Source of the DNA: an uncultured Bacilli bacterium
GTDB taxonomy: Bacteria > Bacillota_I > Bacilli_A > RF39 > UBA660
DNA: 64,000 nt
NCBI GenBank assembly: GCA_934086395.1
Contig: CAKOIE010000003.1
Location: 1-64,000, forward strand
Reading direction: 5' to 3'
The notes under the pieces were generated by a model. The model worked only from the letters and a program-made list of their open reading frames with translations, had not been told where the DNA came from and made no database searches. Shown piece after piece: positions 1-9,329 of this stretch. Position 1 is the stretch's first letter, and each line of letters starts with the position of its first letter. The position numbers and the translations under genes were made by a program.

Positions 1-812
1 TCTTTTTGTTGCAAAGTTGTTACATATTCTACAGCATTTACACCAGTACTTTCAAAATTTACTACTAACTTATTTGGCAATGACGAAATATTATCTACTG
101 TATATGACCATTTTCCAGTTGCATAATTGCAACTGAAACCTACTGTACTATCTTTTAACTCAGTATTATTTTTATAAGCAGTTGATATAGCACTGTAAAA
201 ACAAGTTGTAGGTAATTCTTTTACTTCTACTCCATCTACGTACGCTACTATATCTATATTTTTATTTAAATAATTAATATATTTTATCTGATTTGCTAGT
301 TCTAAGTCATTCCATATATATCCTGCATTTAAATTAAGTTTTATATAATAATCATTATTACTTTTATTATTTGTTAAGATAGTTAATGACTTGGTTTTAC
401 TTGTATTAATAGTTCCACTAACTTCACTAGTTTCATATTCTTTAGATACACTTATATCACTTGGTATATTATTACTTGTTTCTGTACAATTTTGATTATT
501 ACATAATTCATAAGTAAATTCATATTTAACATCTATTTTATTTAAATTAGTTAATATTATATTAAATTGTTCTAATTTACCAGCTTGTAAATGTAATATT
601 CTATCATTTGTTTCACCACTATTTGTTGTTATATTAAATGATAAATCATTTACTTTTATATTGGCTACTTTGTTATTTTGACTACTTGTAAACATTGATA
701 ATGAATAACCTAAAGTAAATATAAATAAAAGGATAATTCCCATTATAGTTAATATCTTTGCTTGTTTATCTTTTTTAATTAAATTAAAAAATTTGATAAG
801 TTTAGTTTTCAT
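1..812 (-). CDS. Anchored surface protein with variable C-terminus, paralogue A (3-prime part outside window)
   Basis: Open from ATG at 812 to the window edge, about 270 codons of a protein whose siblings are 572-574 aa. It starts with a basic segment and one hydrophobic helix (about residues 21-42), then an exported Asn/Thr-rich domain. It aligns without gaps to 1943-2754. The part nearest the edge (residues about 195-270) is almost base-identical to paralogue B, while residues 50-170 carry several substitutions (such as TSNN for TNNN and INTS for INSS), a mosaic pattern that suggests gene conversion. The gene lies head-to-tail behind paralogue B and has its own promoter with a G7 spacer. 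The lectin-like C-terminus is not visible. Function is not known; a role as a variable surface antigen or receptor is inferred. Confidence 0.85.
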   Translation of the reverse strand, partial: MKTKLIKFFNLIKKDKQAKILTIMGIILLFIFTLGYSLSMFTSSQNNKVANIKVNDLSFNITTNSGETNDRILHLQAGKLEQFNIILTNLNKIDVKYEFTYELCNNQNCTETSNNIPSDISVSKEYETSEVSGTINTSKTKSLTILTNNKSNNDYYIKLNLNAGYIWNDLELANQIKYINYLNKNIDIVAYVDGVEVKELPTTCFYSAISTAYKNNTELKDSTVGFSCNYATGKWSYTVDNISSLPNKLVVNFESTGVNAVEYVTTLQQK

Positions 813-836
813 ATTTTGAACTCCTATTCTTATCAA

Positions 837-864
837 ATTATATTACTAAATACCCCCCCGTCAA
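837..864 (-). promoter_or_regulatory. Promoter of paralogue A with a seven-G tract in the spacer
   Basis: On the minus strand: -35 TTGACG (859-864), 16-bp spacer, -10 TATAAT (837-842), then an AGGAG-like site before the ATG. The spacer begins with an uninterrupted G run (C run at 853-859, seven bases, the first G shared with the -35). Such a homopolymer is very unusual in DNA this AT-rich and sits where length change alters -35/-10 spacing. Confidence 0.75.
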
Positions 865-1035
865 GCGAAAAAATGTTCTACTTTTTATAATTTTCAATTT
901 TCAAATTAAAATATATAACTTTTAGCAAATTAATCAATATAATAATATATTAACATTTATCGTTTAATTGATTATAAAAATATAATATCATTCATTCAAC
1001 TAATTTATTCAGACACAATTAATTGAATGAGTTCC

Positions 1036-2754
1036 TTACAAACTTAATATATACGGACTACCTTTTTCGCCAGTTCCCCCTGTTATCAAGATATCATATT
1101 TTAAATAAAGCGATGGAAAAACACTACTGGAGTTATATGTATAATAGTTATTAACATCACCATTACTACGAACATTTAAAACACTAAACTGGTCACCTGA
1201 GTAAGGAGACAATGTCCAATACCAATTTAATTTATGCAACCAATTATCTATTTTACATTTCACATTTGTATAATCAAATTGTTGACTTATAGAATTATAC
1301 TCTATGCCAGCCCTTAAATTTTCTCTACATTCACTATTTGTTGAGGCATATCCATAATCACTTACATAAATTAGTCCAACCTTACCAGTCCATTTAGTAG
1401 GGCGACTATTTTGATAGGTTATTGTTCCTCTTTCTTTACTATATTGATCAAGAAGAGGTAATCCATATGGTAGAGTATTTGGATTATTCCATGCATTTCC
1501 ACCTATACTCCATACACTTTCACTTATCATATTTTGATAAGTGCCTTTTATAACTTTAGTATAATCAAATTCTCCTGTTTGGCGAAGTACTGGTTTATTA
1601 GCACTTGAATCATAATATGAATTATACCAATTTGTCTTGTTTGAAGTTAGGTTTGTATTTAAATAATCACCATTTAACTCTTTCATTAAATCAGCCTTTG
1701 TCCAATCATTAATTCCATAGTTATTATTTTTAGTAGCATCCCATGAATAATAACCTAGCTGTTCGTCTCTTACTAATTTTAGTTTTTTGCTTGTTACTCC
1801 ACTAGAATCTTTTATATTAAATACTCCAATTATTCTCCATGTTTCATTATTAAACTCAACATAATTTCTAGGTTCTGCTCCTGTATATCTTAAGTTTACA
1901 TCACTTGTATTATCTATAAATAATCCATTTTCATTATTTATATCTTTTTGTTGCAAAGTTGTTACATATTCTACAGCATTTACACCAGTACTTTCAAAAT
2001 TTACTACTAACTTATTTGGCAATGACGAAATATTATCTACTGTATATGACCATTTTCCAGTTGCATAATTGCAACTGAAACCTACTGTACTATCTTTTAA
2101 CTCAGTATTATTTTTATAAGCAGTTGATATAGCACTGTAAAAACAAGTTGTAGGTAATTCTTTTACTTCTACTCCATCTACGTACGCTACTATATCTATA
2201 TCTTTATTTAAATAATTAATATATTTTATCTGATTTGCTAGTTCTAAATCATTCCATATATATCCTGCATTTAAATTAAGTTTTATATAATAATCATTAT
2301 TACTTTTATTATTTGTTAAGATAGTTAATGACTTAGTTTTACTTGAATTTATAGTTCCACTTACTTCACTAGATTCATATTCTTTAGATACACTTATATC
2401 ACTTGGTATATTATTATTTGTTTCTGTACAATTTTGATTATTACATAATTCATAAGTAAATTCATACTTAACATCTATTTTATTTAAATTAGTTAATATT
2501 ATATTAAATTGTTCAATCTTACCTGCTTGTAAATGTAATATTCTATCATTTGTTTCACCACTATTTGTTGTTATATTAAATGATAAATCATTAACCTTTA
2601 TATTAGCAATCTTTTTATTTTGACTACTTGTAAACATCGATAATGAATAACCTAAAGTAAATATAAATAATAGTATAATTCCCATTATAGTTAATATCTT
2701 TGCTTGTTTATCTTTTTTTATTAAATTAAAAAATTTGATAAGTTTAGTTTTCAT
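1036..2754 (-). CDS. Anchored surface protein with variable C-terminal lectin-like segment, paralogue B
   Basis: 572 aa. N-terminal membrane anchor (residues about 21-42), an exported domain of about 230 residues, then a domain containing RYTGAEPRNYVEF, ETWRIIGVF and VGLIYVSDYGYAS, ending in a WYWTLSPYSG block, a variable stretch and a conserved DILI tail. The layout resembles DUF6273 or C-type-lectin-like domains of gut Firmicutes; that family assignment is inference. Residues 1-175 are identical to paralogue C at 31980-33704, whereas the C-terminal 31-codon stretch differs at 22 positions. The gene has its own G7-spacer promoter and lies 223 bp from paralogue A. The 3-prime flank (a GACACAATTAATTGAA-like box near 1013-1028) also recurs after paralogue C, so flanks were duplicated too. 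Probably a surface ligand-binding protein. Confidence 0.88.
   Translation of the reverse strand: MKTKLIKFFNLIKKDKQAKILTIMGIILLFIFTLGYSLSMFTSSQNKKIANIKVNDLSFNITTNSGETNDRILHLQAGKIEQFNIILTNLNKIDVKYEFTYELCNNQNCTETNNNIPSDISVSKEYESSEVSGTINSSKTKSLTILTNNKSNNDYYIKLNLNAGYIWNDLELANQIKYINYLNKDIDIVAYVDGVEVKELPTTCFYSAISTAYKNNTELKDSTVGFSCNYATGKWSYTVDNISSLPNKLVVNFESTGVNAVEYVTTLQQKDINNENGLFIDNTSDVNLRYTGAEPRNYVEFNNETWRIIGVFNIKDSSGVTSKKLKLVRDEQLGYYSWDATKNNNYGINDWTKADLMKELNGDYLNTNLTSNKTNWYNSYYDSSANKPVLRQTGEFDYTKVIKGTYQNMISESVWSIGGNAWNNPNTLPYGLPLLDQYSKERGTITYQNSRPTKWTGKVGLIYVSDYGYASTNSECRENLRAGIEYNSISQQFDYTNVKCKIDNWLHKLNWYWTLSPYSGDQFSVLNVRSNGDVNNYYTYNSSSVFPSLYLKYDILITGGTGEKGSPYILSL
1102..1194 (-). other. Hypervariable C-terminal segment of paralogue B
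   Basis: 31 codons between the conserved blocks SPYSG and LKYDILI. It aligns gap-free with 32046-32138 but only 9 of 31 residues match, against near identity just outside. By hand count it is 29 percent GC and 28 percent A on the coding strand, so it lacks the base skew seen in paralogue C. Confidence 0.6.
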
Positions 2755-2779
2755 ATTTTTAAGCTCCTATTCTTATCAA

Positions 2780-2807
2780 ATTATATTACTAAAAGCCCCC
2801 CCGTCAA
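2780..2807 (-). promoter_or_regulatory. Promoter of paralogue B with a seven-G tract in the spacer
   Basis: Minus strand -35 TTGACG (2802-2807), 16-bp spacer, -10 TATAAT (2780-2785). The C run at 2796-2802 gives seven Gs on the coding strand. The bases next to the run differ from paralogue A (CTTTTAGTAA against TATTTAGTAA), yet the tract and total spacing are kept. Confidence 0.75.
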
Positions 2808-2825
2808 GCGAAAATTTGTTCTATT

Positions 2826-3818
2826 TTACAAATCTATATCCATATATTCTTTATATTTAGGTATTAATCCAATATGTTCTTTAGATAAACTTGGTTTAGG
2901 TTGAAATACCCCAGGAAAAGAATTTCCTTCAATTATTACTGGTCCATCATTACTAATTGCAACATCCCACCCAATATATCTTATACTAGGAACCAATTTA
3001 GCTGCTTCTATAACCATATCACAAGCATCTTTATATAAAGGCACTTTAAACCCAATAATCTTCTTATATGTAATTGGATGTTCTTCATAAATATTATCAG
3101 CTTGATCAATAGCTGGAACTATTACAATTCCTCTTTCATTAACAAAAGTATACATCGATCCACTAGAAAAATTATCAGTACATCCTCCATTACCTATTTT
3201 AAAAACACTATTTAAAACATAAGCATTATTTCCATCATAATAAGTAAATAATCTCAAAGTGTTAACAGAACCATCATATAACTTATTTATTTCATCATGT
3301 TGTTTAATTACCTCTTCAACTAAATTTTGTTTTAATCCCATAATAGCTTTATAAAGTTCATCTATATTATCATCTACTTCATATTTCATAACTCCTTTAC
3401 CACCTTCACCATTAATTGGTTTAGCAATAAATTCCTTATGTTTATCCGTAAACTTTTTAAAATCATCAAAATTATCAACTTTTAAATAATCCCTTTTAAT
3501 ATAATCTTTAAATTTTTCATTAAATAATACTTTATCATCTAACAAATTAAAATCATTTTTATTATTATATTTTCTAATAATCATATTATTTTTAGTTCTA
3601 GTTAAATAAGTTTTTCTTTCATCTTTATTAAGTAAATAAAATTCAAACTCTTGATAATCATAATAACCAGCACCATATTTAAACCCACAATAAATCATAT
3701 CTATTAATATAAATAAAGTTAATTTATGTTCTTTTTTAGCTATCTTTTTAGCTATTTTAATCATATTCTTATAATCTAATGTTCTTATACATTTAAGTAT
3801 ATATTTTAATTTATTCAT
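2826..3818 (-). CDS. ATP-grasp protein of the sugar-transfer-associated type
   Basis: 330 aa. An ATP-grasp fold is indicated by the flexible nucleotide-binding loop KPINGEGGKG (about 133-142), the strand with LVEEVIKQHDEIN, the block NTLRLFTYYDG, and the metal-binding end GWDVAISNDGPVIIEGNSFPG. This pattern fits the ATP-grasp group often found beside polysaccharide biosynthesis genes (ATPgrasp_ST). Members ligate an amino or carboxyl compound to an acceptor using ATP; the substrate here is unknown. It follows the SpoIIP-like gene and a small membrane gene on the same strand with 33 bp spacing, so it is probably the last gene of that operon. Confidence 0.75.
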   Translation of the reverse strand: MNKLKYILKCIRTLDYKNMIKIAKKIAKKEHKLTLFILIDMIYCGFKYGAGYYDYQEFEFYLLNKDERKTYLTRTKNNMIIRKYNNKNDFNLLDDKVLFNEKFKDYIKRDYLKVDNFDDFKKFTDKHKEFIAKPINGEGGKGVMKYEVDDNIDELYKAIMGLKQNLVEEVIKQHDEINKLYDGSVNTLRLFTYYDGNNAYVLNSVFKIGNGGCTDNFSSGSMYTFVNERGIVIVPAIDQADNIYEEHPITYKKIIGFKVPLYKDACDMVIEAAKLVPSIRYIGWDVAISNDGPVIIEGNSFPGVFQPKPSLSKEHIGLIPKYKEYMDIDL

Positions 3819-3851
3819 CTATTCATCACTATTTAATCTTACCATATTACT

Positions 3852-4190
3852 TTAACTAAATAAAGTTCTAATTATTTTAAGAAAGAAATCAATACTTTTA
3901 TTAACTCCTTTATCAATCGCAGTGGATATTCCAAGTCCTAAAGAAGAATATTTATTATTATATTCTTTAACACTTGTATCAATATAATTATTTATATCAA
4001 CTTCTTTACCTTCAGCTACATCTTTTTCAAATCTTTCTATTGCTTCTTTAGTTAAATTAGTTTTACTTTGTAATCTAGATTCATAATATCCTGTTTGATT
4101 AGCAAAATACAGCGTTATAAATAATATAACTAACAAATAAAATATTCTTTTAACTTTCTTATTAATCTTACTTTTAGGTTTATCTTCCAT
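3852..4190 (-). CDS. Small single-pass membrane protein beside the SpoIIP-like gene
   Basis: 112 aa, not recognised. A basic cytoplasmic start (about 15 residues rich in Lys) is followed by one hydrophobic helix (about residues 16-30, FYLLVILFITLYF) and an outside region with an amphipathic Glu/Lys part and a Ser/Gly/Ile-rich tail. The ATG directly abuts the stop codon of the SpoIIP-like gene (4190/4191), so the two are translationally linked and may act together at the envelope. Confidence 0.65.
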   Translation of the reverse strand: MEDKPKSKINKKVKRIFYLLVILFITLYFANQTGYYESRLQSKTNLTKEAIERFEKDVAEGKEVDINNYIDTSVKEYNNKYSSLGLGISTAIDKGVNKSIDFFLKIIRTLFS

Positions 4191-5015
4191 TTAATTATCA
4201 CTTCCTATCACATTACCAATGATTTCAGCTAATGCTAGCACTGAATTATACACCTCATTAAAATTATTATTATTTCCTCCTACTTCTATTAAAAAGACAT
4301 TACCACTAAAATCTTGATTAAAAATATTTTTTTTAGCATATAGAATATCTCTTGAAAGTCCCGGATATTTTTCTTTAGTATATTCATTTAATTTAACCAT
4401 TAATGCTTCATTTTTCTCATATCCATCATAATTCATACCTAACACATACATAATTCTTGCATAACTTTTATTATTAATGTTAGCAGTTAATGAAACACTA
4501 TCTCTATGTAAATCAAGATAATATTTAATTGTAGGATATCTTTCCTTAGTTCGCTCTAACCATAACCTACTAGCACTATAAGAATCTTTATAAACCCAAC
4601 CATGTTCATTTAAAACTGTTTTAATATTTTCATCTTCAACAACTGAATAAATATTATATTTTTCAAGTTCTTGCTTTAAAATATTTCCTGCCATATATAC
4701 AGTTGGAGTTATATTATAATTTGCTAAACTACTACTAACATATTCCTCCGTCTGATGCGTATTATAAATATAAAGTATTGGTTCTTTCTTAGTATCATTT
4801 ATTTTATCATTATTTTCTTTATTATCTCCATTATCACTATAAACTTTTTTAATATTCTCAGCCATTTCTATACCTGAAAATGTACTCTTTAAAATAGTCT
4901 CTGGCCCCGATAAATTAAAATTAATTATATCTAAAAAAGATAAATCATTACTATAATTTAAAGAATCACTTATTAAATTATTAGCAATATCAATATTAGT
5001 ACCATTTTTAAACAT
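4191..5015 (-). CDS. spoIIP: SpoIIP-like cell-wall amidase
   Basis: 274 aa from the ATG at 5015. Family marks: ILYIYNTHQTEEYVSS (zinc-binding His start of SpoIIP amidases), SASRLWLERTKERYPTIKYYLDLHRDS (the catalytic-domain DLHRD block) and a C-terminal FLIEVGGNNNNFNE. SpoIIP cleaves peptide stems from glycan strands during engulfment; relatives also occur in non-sporulating Firmicutes. The ATG start lacks the membrane anchor expected of the family. Upstream sequence stays open in frame to a stop at 5115 and encodes a strong hydrophobic segment (FKVIVLLLIILLSLILSL). A GAGGTG ribosome site at 5121-5126 lies six bases before an in-frame ATA at 5112-5114, so translation may begin there (308 aa). 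Confidence 0.8.
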   Translation of the reverse strand: MFKNGTNIDIANNLISDSLNYSNDLSFLDIINFNLSGPETILKSTFSGIEMAENIKKVYSDNGDNKENNDKINDTKKEPILYIYNTHQTEEYVSSSLANYNITPTVYMAGNILKQELEKYNIYSVVEDENIKTVLNEHGWVYKDSYSASRLWLERTKERYPTIKYYLDLHRDSVSLTANINNKSYARIMYVLGMNYDGYEKNEALMVKLNEYTKEKYPGLSRDILYAKKNIFNQDFSGNVFLIEVGGNNNNFNEVYNSVLALAEIIGNVIGSDN

Positions 5016-5170
5016 TTTTAATGATAATATTAATGATAATAAAATAATTAATAATAAAACAATAACTTTAAAACCATAATAATTAACCTTCTTTCTCGCA
5101 ATAAATCTTTTTATCTAAATCACCTCAAGTCTAATATATAATATTTAAATTAAAATAAATGTAGAATAAA

Positions 5171-5195
5171 AGAAAAAGACAAGAATTTTCTTATC
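5171..5195 (-). terminator. Intrinsic terminator after the 111-aa gene
   Basis: On the minus strand GATAAGAA, short loop, TTCTTGTC (5178-5195), followed by a T-rich run (5171-5177). It lies just after the stop of the gene at 5206 and probably ends the 10021-to-5206 operon. Confidence 0.6.
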
Positions 5196-5205
5196 TTATT
5201 ATAAA

Positions 5206-5541
5206 TTATCCCTCAACTAAATCTAGTTTTACTTCAACTAAATTATTATCAATAATACAACCACCATTTTTACTTATAAATATATTATTTATAATATTTT
5301 CTAATTCTTCTTCACTAGATTTTTGTATTTCTATTAAAAGATTATTATTAGGTTTTATTTTATATAAATTATTATCATTATCATAAATAATTTCATAAGT
5401 ATATAATTTATTATTTAAATTACAATTAAGTGTAACTATTATATTATCATTATTATTATAACTATTATTATTTCTAAATCCAATTATTAGAAAAATTAAT
5501 AATAAAGGTAAACTAACAATAAATAATTTTCCATTTTTCAT
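5206..5541 (-). CDS. Small membrane-anchored protein, unknown
   Basis: 111 aa from ATG 5541, chosen because GGTGG stands five bases upstream; a longer frame reaches 5553. Short basic start, hydrophobic helix (residues about 6-22, LFIVSLPLLLIFLIIGF), then an Asn-rich stretch and a beta-rich outside domain with two Cys (NCNLNNKLYTY and GGCIIDNN) that could form a disulfide. Last gene of the exported-protein operon. Not recognised. Confidence 0.6.
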   Translation of the reverse strand: MKNGKLFIVSLPLLLIFLIIGFRNNNSYNNNDNIIVTLNCNLNNKLYTYEIIYDNDNNLYKIKPNNNLLIEIQKSSEEELENIINNIFISKNGGCIIDNNLVEVKLDLVEG

Positions 5542-5613
5542 TTCTACCACCAATTTGTAAAATCTATAATATCATATTATTTTTTAATATCAAGAAAAAA
5601 TAGAGATTTCTCT

Positions 5614-6021
5614 CTATTTTAACTTAATTTCTAATACAGCGTCTACCTTATTTACAACATCAACTGATGTTGTATCAGCAAGTATTGTAAAATTCTCAGT
5701 TTTTGTTGTAACTTTAACGCTTACCTTAGGTGGTGCTTCATATATATCATAAAATTTAATATTATAAGTTTTATTTATATTTACTGTTTCTGAAAATCTT
5801 CTTGTAAAGTCTTCAACAAATTTTTCTTTAACGATTCTCATTTCTCCATATTTTCTAAAATGAGACCAATCAATTGCATCTGCCATAGCAGCTTCTGTTA
5901 CTTCTCTAATAAGTATTGCATCTTGTTCATTAGTGGTTGTGTAATTATTAAATAACATCATAATGGTTATAACAAATAATCCTAAAATTATTAGCCAATA
6001 ACCCCATAAACTTTCTTTCAT
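5614..6021 (-). CDS. Single-pass membrane protein, DUF5411-like
   Basis: 135 aa. N-terminal helix (residues 8-24, YWLIILGLFVITIMMLF) then a polar domain with NEQDAILIREVTEAAMADAIDW, a shape seen in pilin-like or pseudopilin-like minor proteins and in DUF5411. It begins 11 bp after the large exported protein at 6033-9329, in the same operon, so it probably belongs to one surface structure. The family name is from memory and unverified; function unknown. Confidence 0.65.
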   Translation of the reverse strand: MKESLWGYWLIILGLFVITIMMLFNNYTTTNEQDAILIREVTEAAMADAIDWSHFRKYGEMRIVKEKFVEDFTRRFSETVNINKTYNIKFYDIYEAPPKVSVKVTTKTENFTILADTTSVDVVNKVDAVLEIKLK

Positions 6022-6032
6022 TTATTTACCTC

Positions 6033-9000
6033 CTATGGCCAGTTTTTATATCTTTCTAAGAATTGTTTAGGAAATAACGGATCTGGATATTTTCCATCTT
6101 CCACATAATCAAGTCCTTTTATACATGTACTTATTGTTCCAATGCAATATCTTCCATCAACATAATATTTCCACTTACTTCTTCCACTTGTATCACTAAA
6201 GAATGTACTAACAAATGAACTTTCACACTCTTTCATATCACTATTACACTTAAAGCAATATTGAGAATCTAGATCCTTACTATTAGGAACTATACCCGCA
6301 CACATATTCATTTCTGAATATTTAAAATATGACTTTGCAGAATTTTTCTTAATTAATTGTAAATCTTTGGTTGTTAATGTAACTTCATATTCCAAATAAT
6401 CTCTCGAAACATCATCATAAATATCATGTTTACCAGTACCAGAGCTATCTGCAAGATATGTAGCCGCATCACCACTACTATTTTTAGTATTTACTTTCGA
6501 TGTATTAAGAGCGATATAATCACTTGTTTCACTACTATCAAGTGAAGCAGATCCACTGCCAAGTTCTATTAAAGCCTTAGCCGCATTTCCCTTATTATCT
6601 GACCAATTTGTTTCCCCATCTTTTCTCTCATTAGGAGTAACATCAGAAAGAGATATACTTCGGTAATAGAACTGAGGTAAATATTCAAATCCTTCACCAT
6701 CGCCATCACCGCCATCATCCTCACAAGACTCACAAATACGATTAAATGCCATTTCCATATTACAATAATTACATGTACTTTCAAAATTAGTAATATTATT
6801 ATTTCTTATATATGCATCAATTAGTTCTTGAACTTTTTGTTTTCCAGTAGAATAACTAGCACCAATATTATTCATTTTAAAACTTGTAGTATACTCCCCA
6901 GCATATGATGTAAGTTCTATATTATAAACATATCCAATCTCTAAACCATTAATATCTGTAACAGCTGAATTAGATGTATAATTTAAAGTTTTATATTCTC
7001 CAGAATTCATTAAAGAAAATGAATTATTTGGTGGTCTATAATAATAAATTTTACTAATCTTTTCTTCACCCTCAATAACTATATTAGTATCACTTGAACT
7101 ATAAGGAATCGTTCCATCACTTGCTAATTGCATAGAATTAAAAGATAAATTATCAAAATCATATGAAACACAAGGTTTAGGACTATTAGCAGTAGGTTTA
7201 CAATTATCATGTTTTCCGTCAGGCCAATTATAATTATCAGTTTCTCCTGTTATAGCATTTTTAAGAACAACACCTTTATTTTGTCTAGTTGCAGCATCAG
7301 AATATGGCTTATTAGCAACTCCAGCAAGACTATTAGCACTAGAACTTGGATTTTTTCCTTGAGAGTTTAAGCCAGAATAATTAAGACCCAAATAAGATGA
7401 GATTCCCGAATTAGATGTTACATTAGGCCAATATTTTACAGCCTCAGTATTATTAACCATATTAATAGTATATTCTTTATTTCCCTCAGTTTTAGAATTT
7501 TGTTTATAAGTAAAATCTACTTGCGGTACACTATTAAAACTTACTCCTGGATTAGAATATTTCTTTAAAGCATTAACACATGTTTCACGTTCAGTTTCTT
7601 TAGCAAGCCTAGCTGCAATAGCAGATTTATATGCTTGTTGAGTCTGTGGTTCTGTTACTACATAAGATTCTTTATATGCTTTAAGTGCTGATTCATAGGC
7701 TTCTGTTGCATTTTTTAGATTGTTATTACAAGTTTCACTATCATAACCATCGTCTTCCCACTCAACTTTTCCATTTTTATATCTATGTTCCCTATAAAAT
7801 CTACACGATTCATTATCAACTGCACTTTGTGCTTCATCTTTAACTTTTTCAGCTTCAATCTTAGCATCATATTTTACTTTAACATCTTTAACAGCATCTT
7901 GCCAATTATCATATGCATTAATTTCAGCCCAAGCAGCAGCTGTATAATCACTAAGCCATTGTTTATAATGAAAGAAAAATGTCGATTTAACTCTTTCAAC
8001 TATAAATGGTTGTCTAAAATATCCATTAACATTATTATAATCATTACTTGTATAGCTATCAAACACAAAGAATTGTCCAGATACAGATGCAGCAGTAGCT
8101 GGTGTATACATATCAACACTTTCAGTAGTAAAAGTACCACAATAATTATTAACAGTTGAATCTAAATATTCAGAATATTTACTATCAGTGCCAATAAAAC
8201 CTCCATTAGAGTTAGCACCTTCATTATCTAAATCTTGCATTAAATATTTCATATTACGCATTCTAACATAAGAATGATTAAACGCTTTATATGAACTATC
8301 TCCATCACAAGAACTCTTTCCACAACTTTGTTCTAAATGAACAATAGGTCCACATTTCTTAATATAATCATCTTCCTCTTTAGATCCCTGAACCAATGTA
8401 GAAACATCTATGTTAGCACATGTATTAGGAACATCTATATAAATAGAAGCACTACCATTTTGTTTAAAATCACTACTAATTAATTTTATAAATCTTTGAA
8501 AAGGTCCATTAAAATAACTTGAACAATTCCCCATACTTTCATCACATGTATATAATTTAACCTCATTAATTAACCCATTTCCAGTATTACCTTCAATATT
8601 AATATCTACTTTAATTGAATTTTTATTAGCAACATTACCTTTTACGATTATTTTATAATTATTAGATCCACTACTATCTTTAGAAATATTACAACTTAAT
8701 CCATCAGATGAACAACCACTTACAACCACATTTCCACCACTGTTTTGATTAACAATACTTACAACTGCTGTAGCATAACCGTTATCCCCATCATAAGTAT
8801 TACTCAATTTTGTAACCTTAAAACTACCAACATTTCCAGTACTTGATGGAAGATACTTGCTTTCTTCATCTTTACATGTTCCATCATAAACACAAGTTCC
8901 AATCTTAACCATTTTACCTATTGCATCATCTGAATTATAATTAAGCATATTATTTATAATTCCATCATTTAATGAACCACTTAGGCTAGCCCCTTTACGA

Positions 9001-9329
9001 TTCTTTTTTAATGTATAAATACGAAACGCATGAGCTTGAGTCATGTTATCAACATTATTAGTTTTAGCATAATTTGCCATTGCAATTAACCCTTTAGCAA
9101 AAGAACCACTTTTAACATTTAAAGTTTCCACACTATTTACATGAGATGGATTATATAAATTTGCATCAACACATGTAGCAAGTTCTCCTCCAATACGATA
9201 CTCAAATCCAAGATGAGATGGCTCACTATATGATCCTAATCCACTCATAGTAAAAGATTCACTTGTACTTTCAGCATTAGCAACAAAAGGAATAAACATT
9301 AAACCTAATAATAAAAACAATTTTTTCAT
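6033..9329 (-). CDS. Large secreted Cys-containing surface protein with a possible thioester domain
   Basis: 1098 aa. Cleavable signal peptide (MKKLFLLLGLMFIPFVANA). Residues about 35-120 contain ATCVDANLYNP and NMTQAHAFRIY, which recall the Cys and the Gln-x-x-hydrophobic motif of thioester adhesin domains. A Lys/Glu/Ala-rich stretch near 480-620 (with CRFYREHRY) is probably helical or coiled coil. The rest is Ser/Asn-rich beta sequence with paired Cys, including CNYCNMEM, CESCEDDGGDGDG (acidic, perhaps metal-binding) and CFKCNSDMKEC. No LPxTG-like signal is present at the C-terminus. The start codon shares one base with the stop of the gene at 9329-10021. Function unknown; adhesion is an inference. 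Confidence 0.75.
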   Translation of the reverse strand: MKKLFLLLGLMFIPFVANAESTSESFTMSGLGSYSEPSHLGFEYRIGGELATCVDANLYNPSHVNSVETLNVKSGSFAKGLIAMANYAKTNNVDNMTQAHAFRIYTLKKNRKGASLSGSLNDGIINNMLNYNSDDAIGKMVKIGTCVYDGTCKDEESKYLPSSTGNVGSFKVTKLSNTYDGDNGYATAVVSIVNQNSGGNVVVSGCSSDGLSCNISKDSSGSNNYKIIVKGNVANKNSIKVDINIEGNTGNGLINEVKLYTCDESMGNCSSYFNGPFQRFIKLISSDFKQNGSASIYIDVPNTCANIDVSTLVQGSKEEDDYIKKCGPIVHLEQSCGKSSCDGDSSYKAFNHSYVRMRNMKYLMQDLDNEGANSNGGFIGTDSKYSEYLDSTVNNYCGTFTTESVDMYTPATAASVSGQFFVFDSYTSNDYNNVNGYFRQPFIVERVKSTFFFHYKQWLSDYTAAAWAEINAYDNWQDAVKDVKVKYDAKIEAEKVKDEAQSAVDNESCRFYREHRYKNGKVEWEDDGYDSETCNNNLKNATEAYESALKAYKESYVVTEPQTQQAYKSAIAARLAKETERETCVNALKKYSNPGVSFNSVPQVDFTYKQNSKTEGNKEYTINMVNNTEAVKYWPNVTSNSGISSYLGLNYSGLNSQGKNPSSSANSLAGVANKPYSDAATRQNKGVVLKNAITGETDNYNWPDGKHDNCKPTANSPKPCVSYDFDNLSFNSMQLASDGTIPYSSSDTNIVIEGEEKISKIYYYRPPNNSFSLMNSGEYKTLNYTSNSAVTDINGLEIGYVYNIELTSYAGEYTTSFKMNNIGASYSTGKQKVQELIDAYIRNNNITNFESTCNYCNMEMAFNRICESCEDDGGDGDGEGFEYLPQFYYRSISLSDVTPNERKDGETNWSDNKGNAAKALIELGSGSASLDSSETSDYIALNTSKVNTKNSSGDAATYLADSSGTGKHDIYDDVSRDYLEYEVTLTTKDLQLIKKNSAKSYFKYSEMNMCAGIVPNSKDLDSQYCFKCNSDMKECESSFVSTFFSDTSGRSKWKYYVDGRYCIGTISTCIKGLDYVEDGKYPDPLFPKQFLERYKNWP

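Noticed and set aside
6569..6784. Minus-strand ORF of 71 aa
   Set aside because: Lies inside the 1098-aa gene in another frame and lacks a ribosome site.
7785..8159. Plus-strand ORF of 124 aa
   Set aside because: Antisense to the 1098-aa secreted protein, no ribosome site, Ile/Ser/Thr composition typical of a shadow frame.
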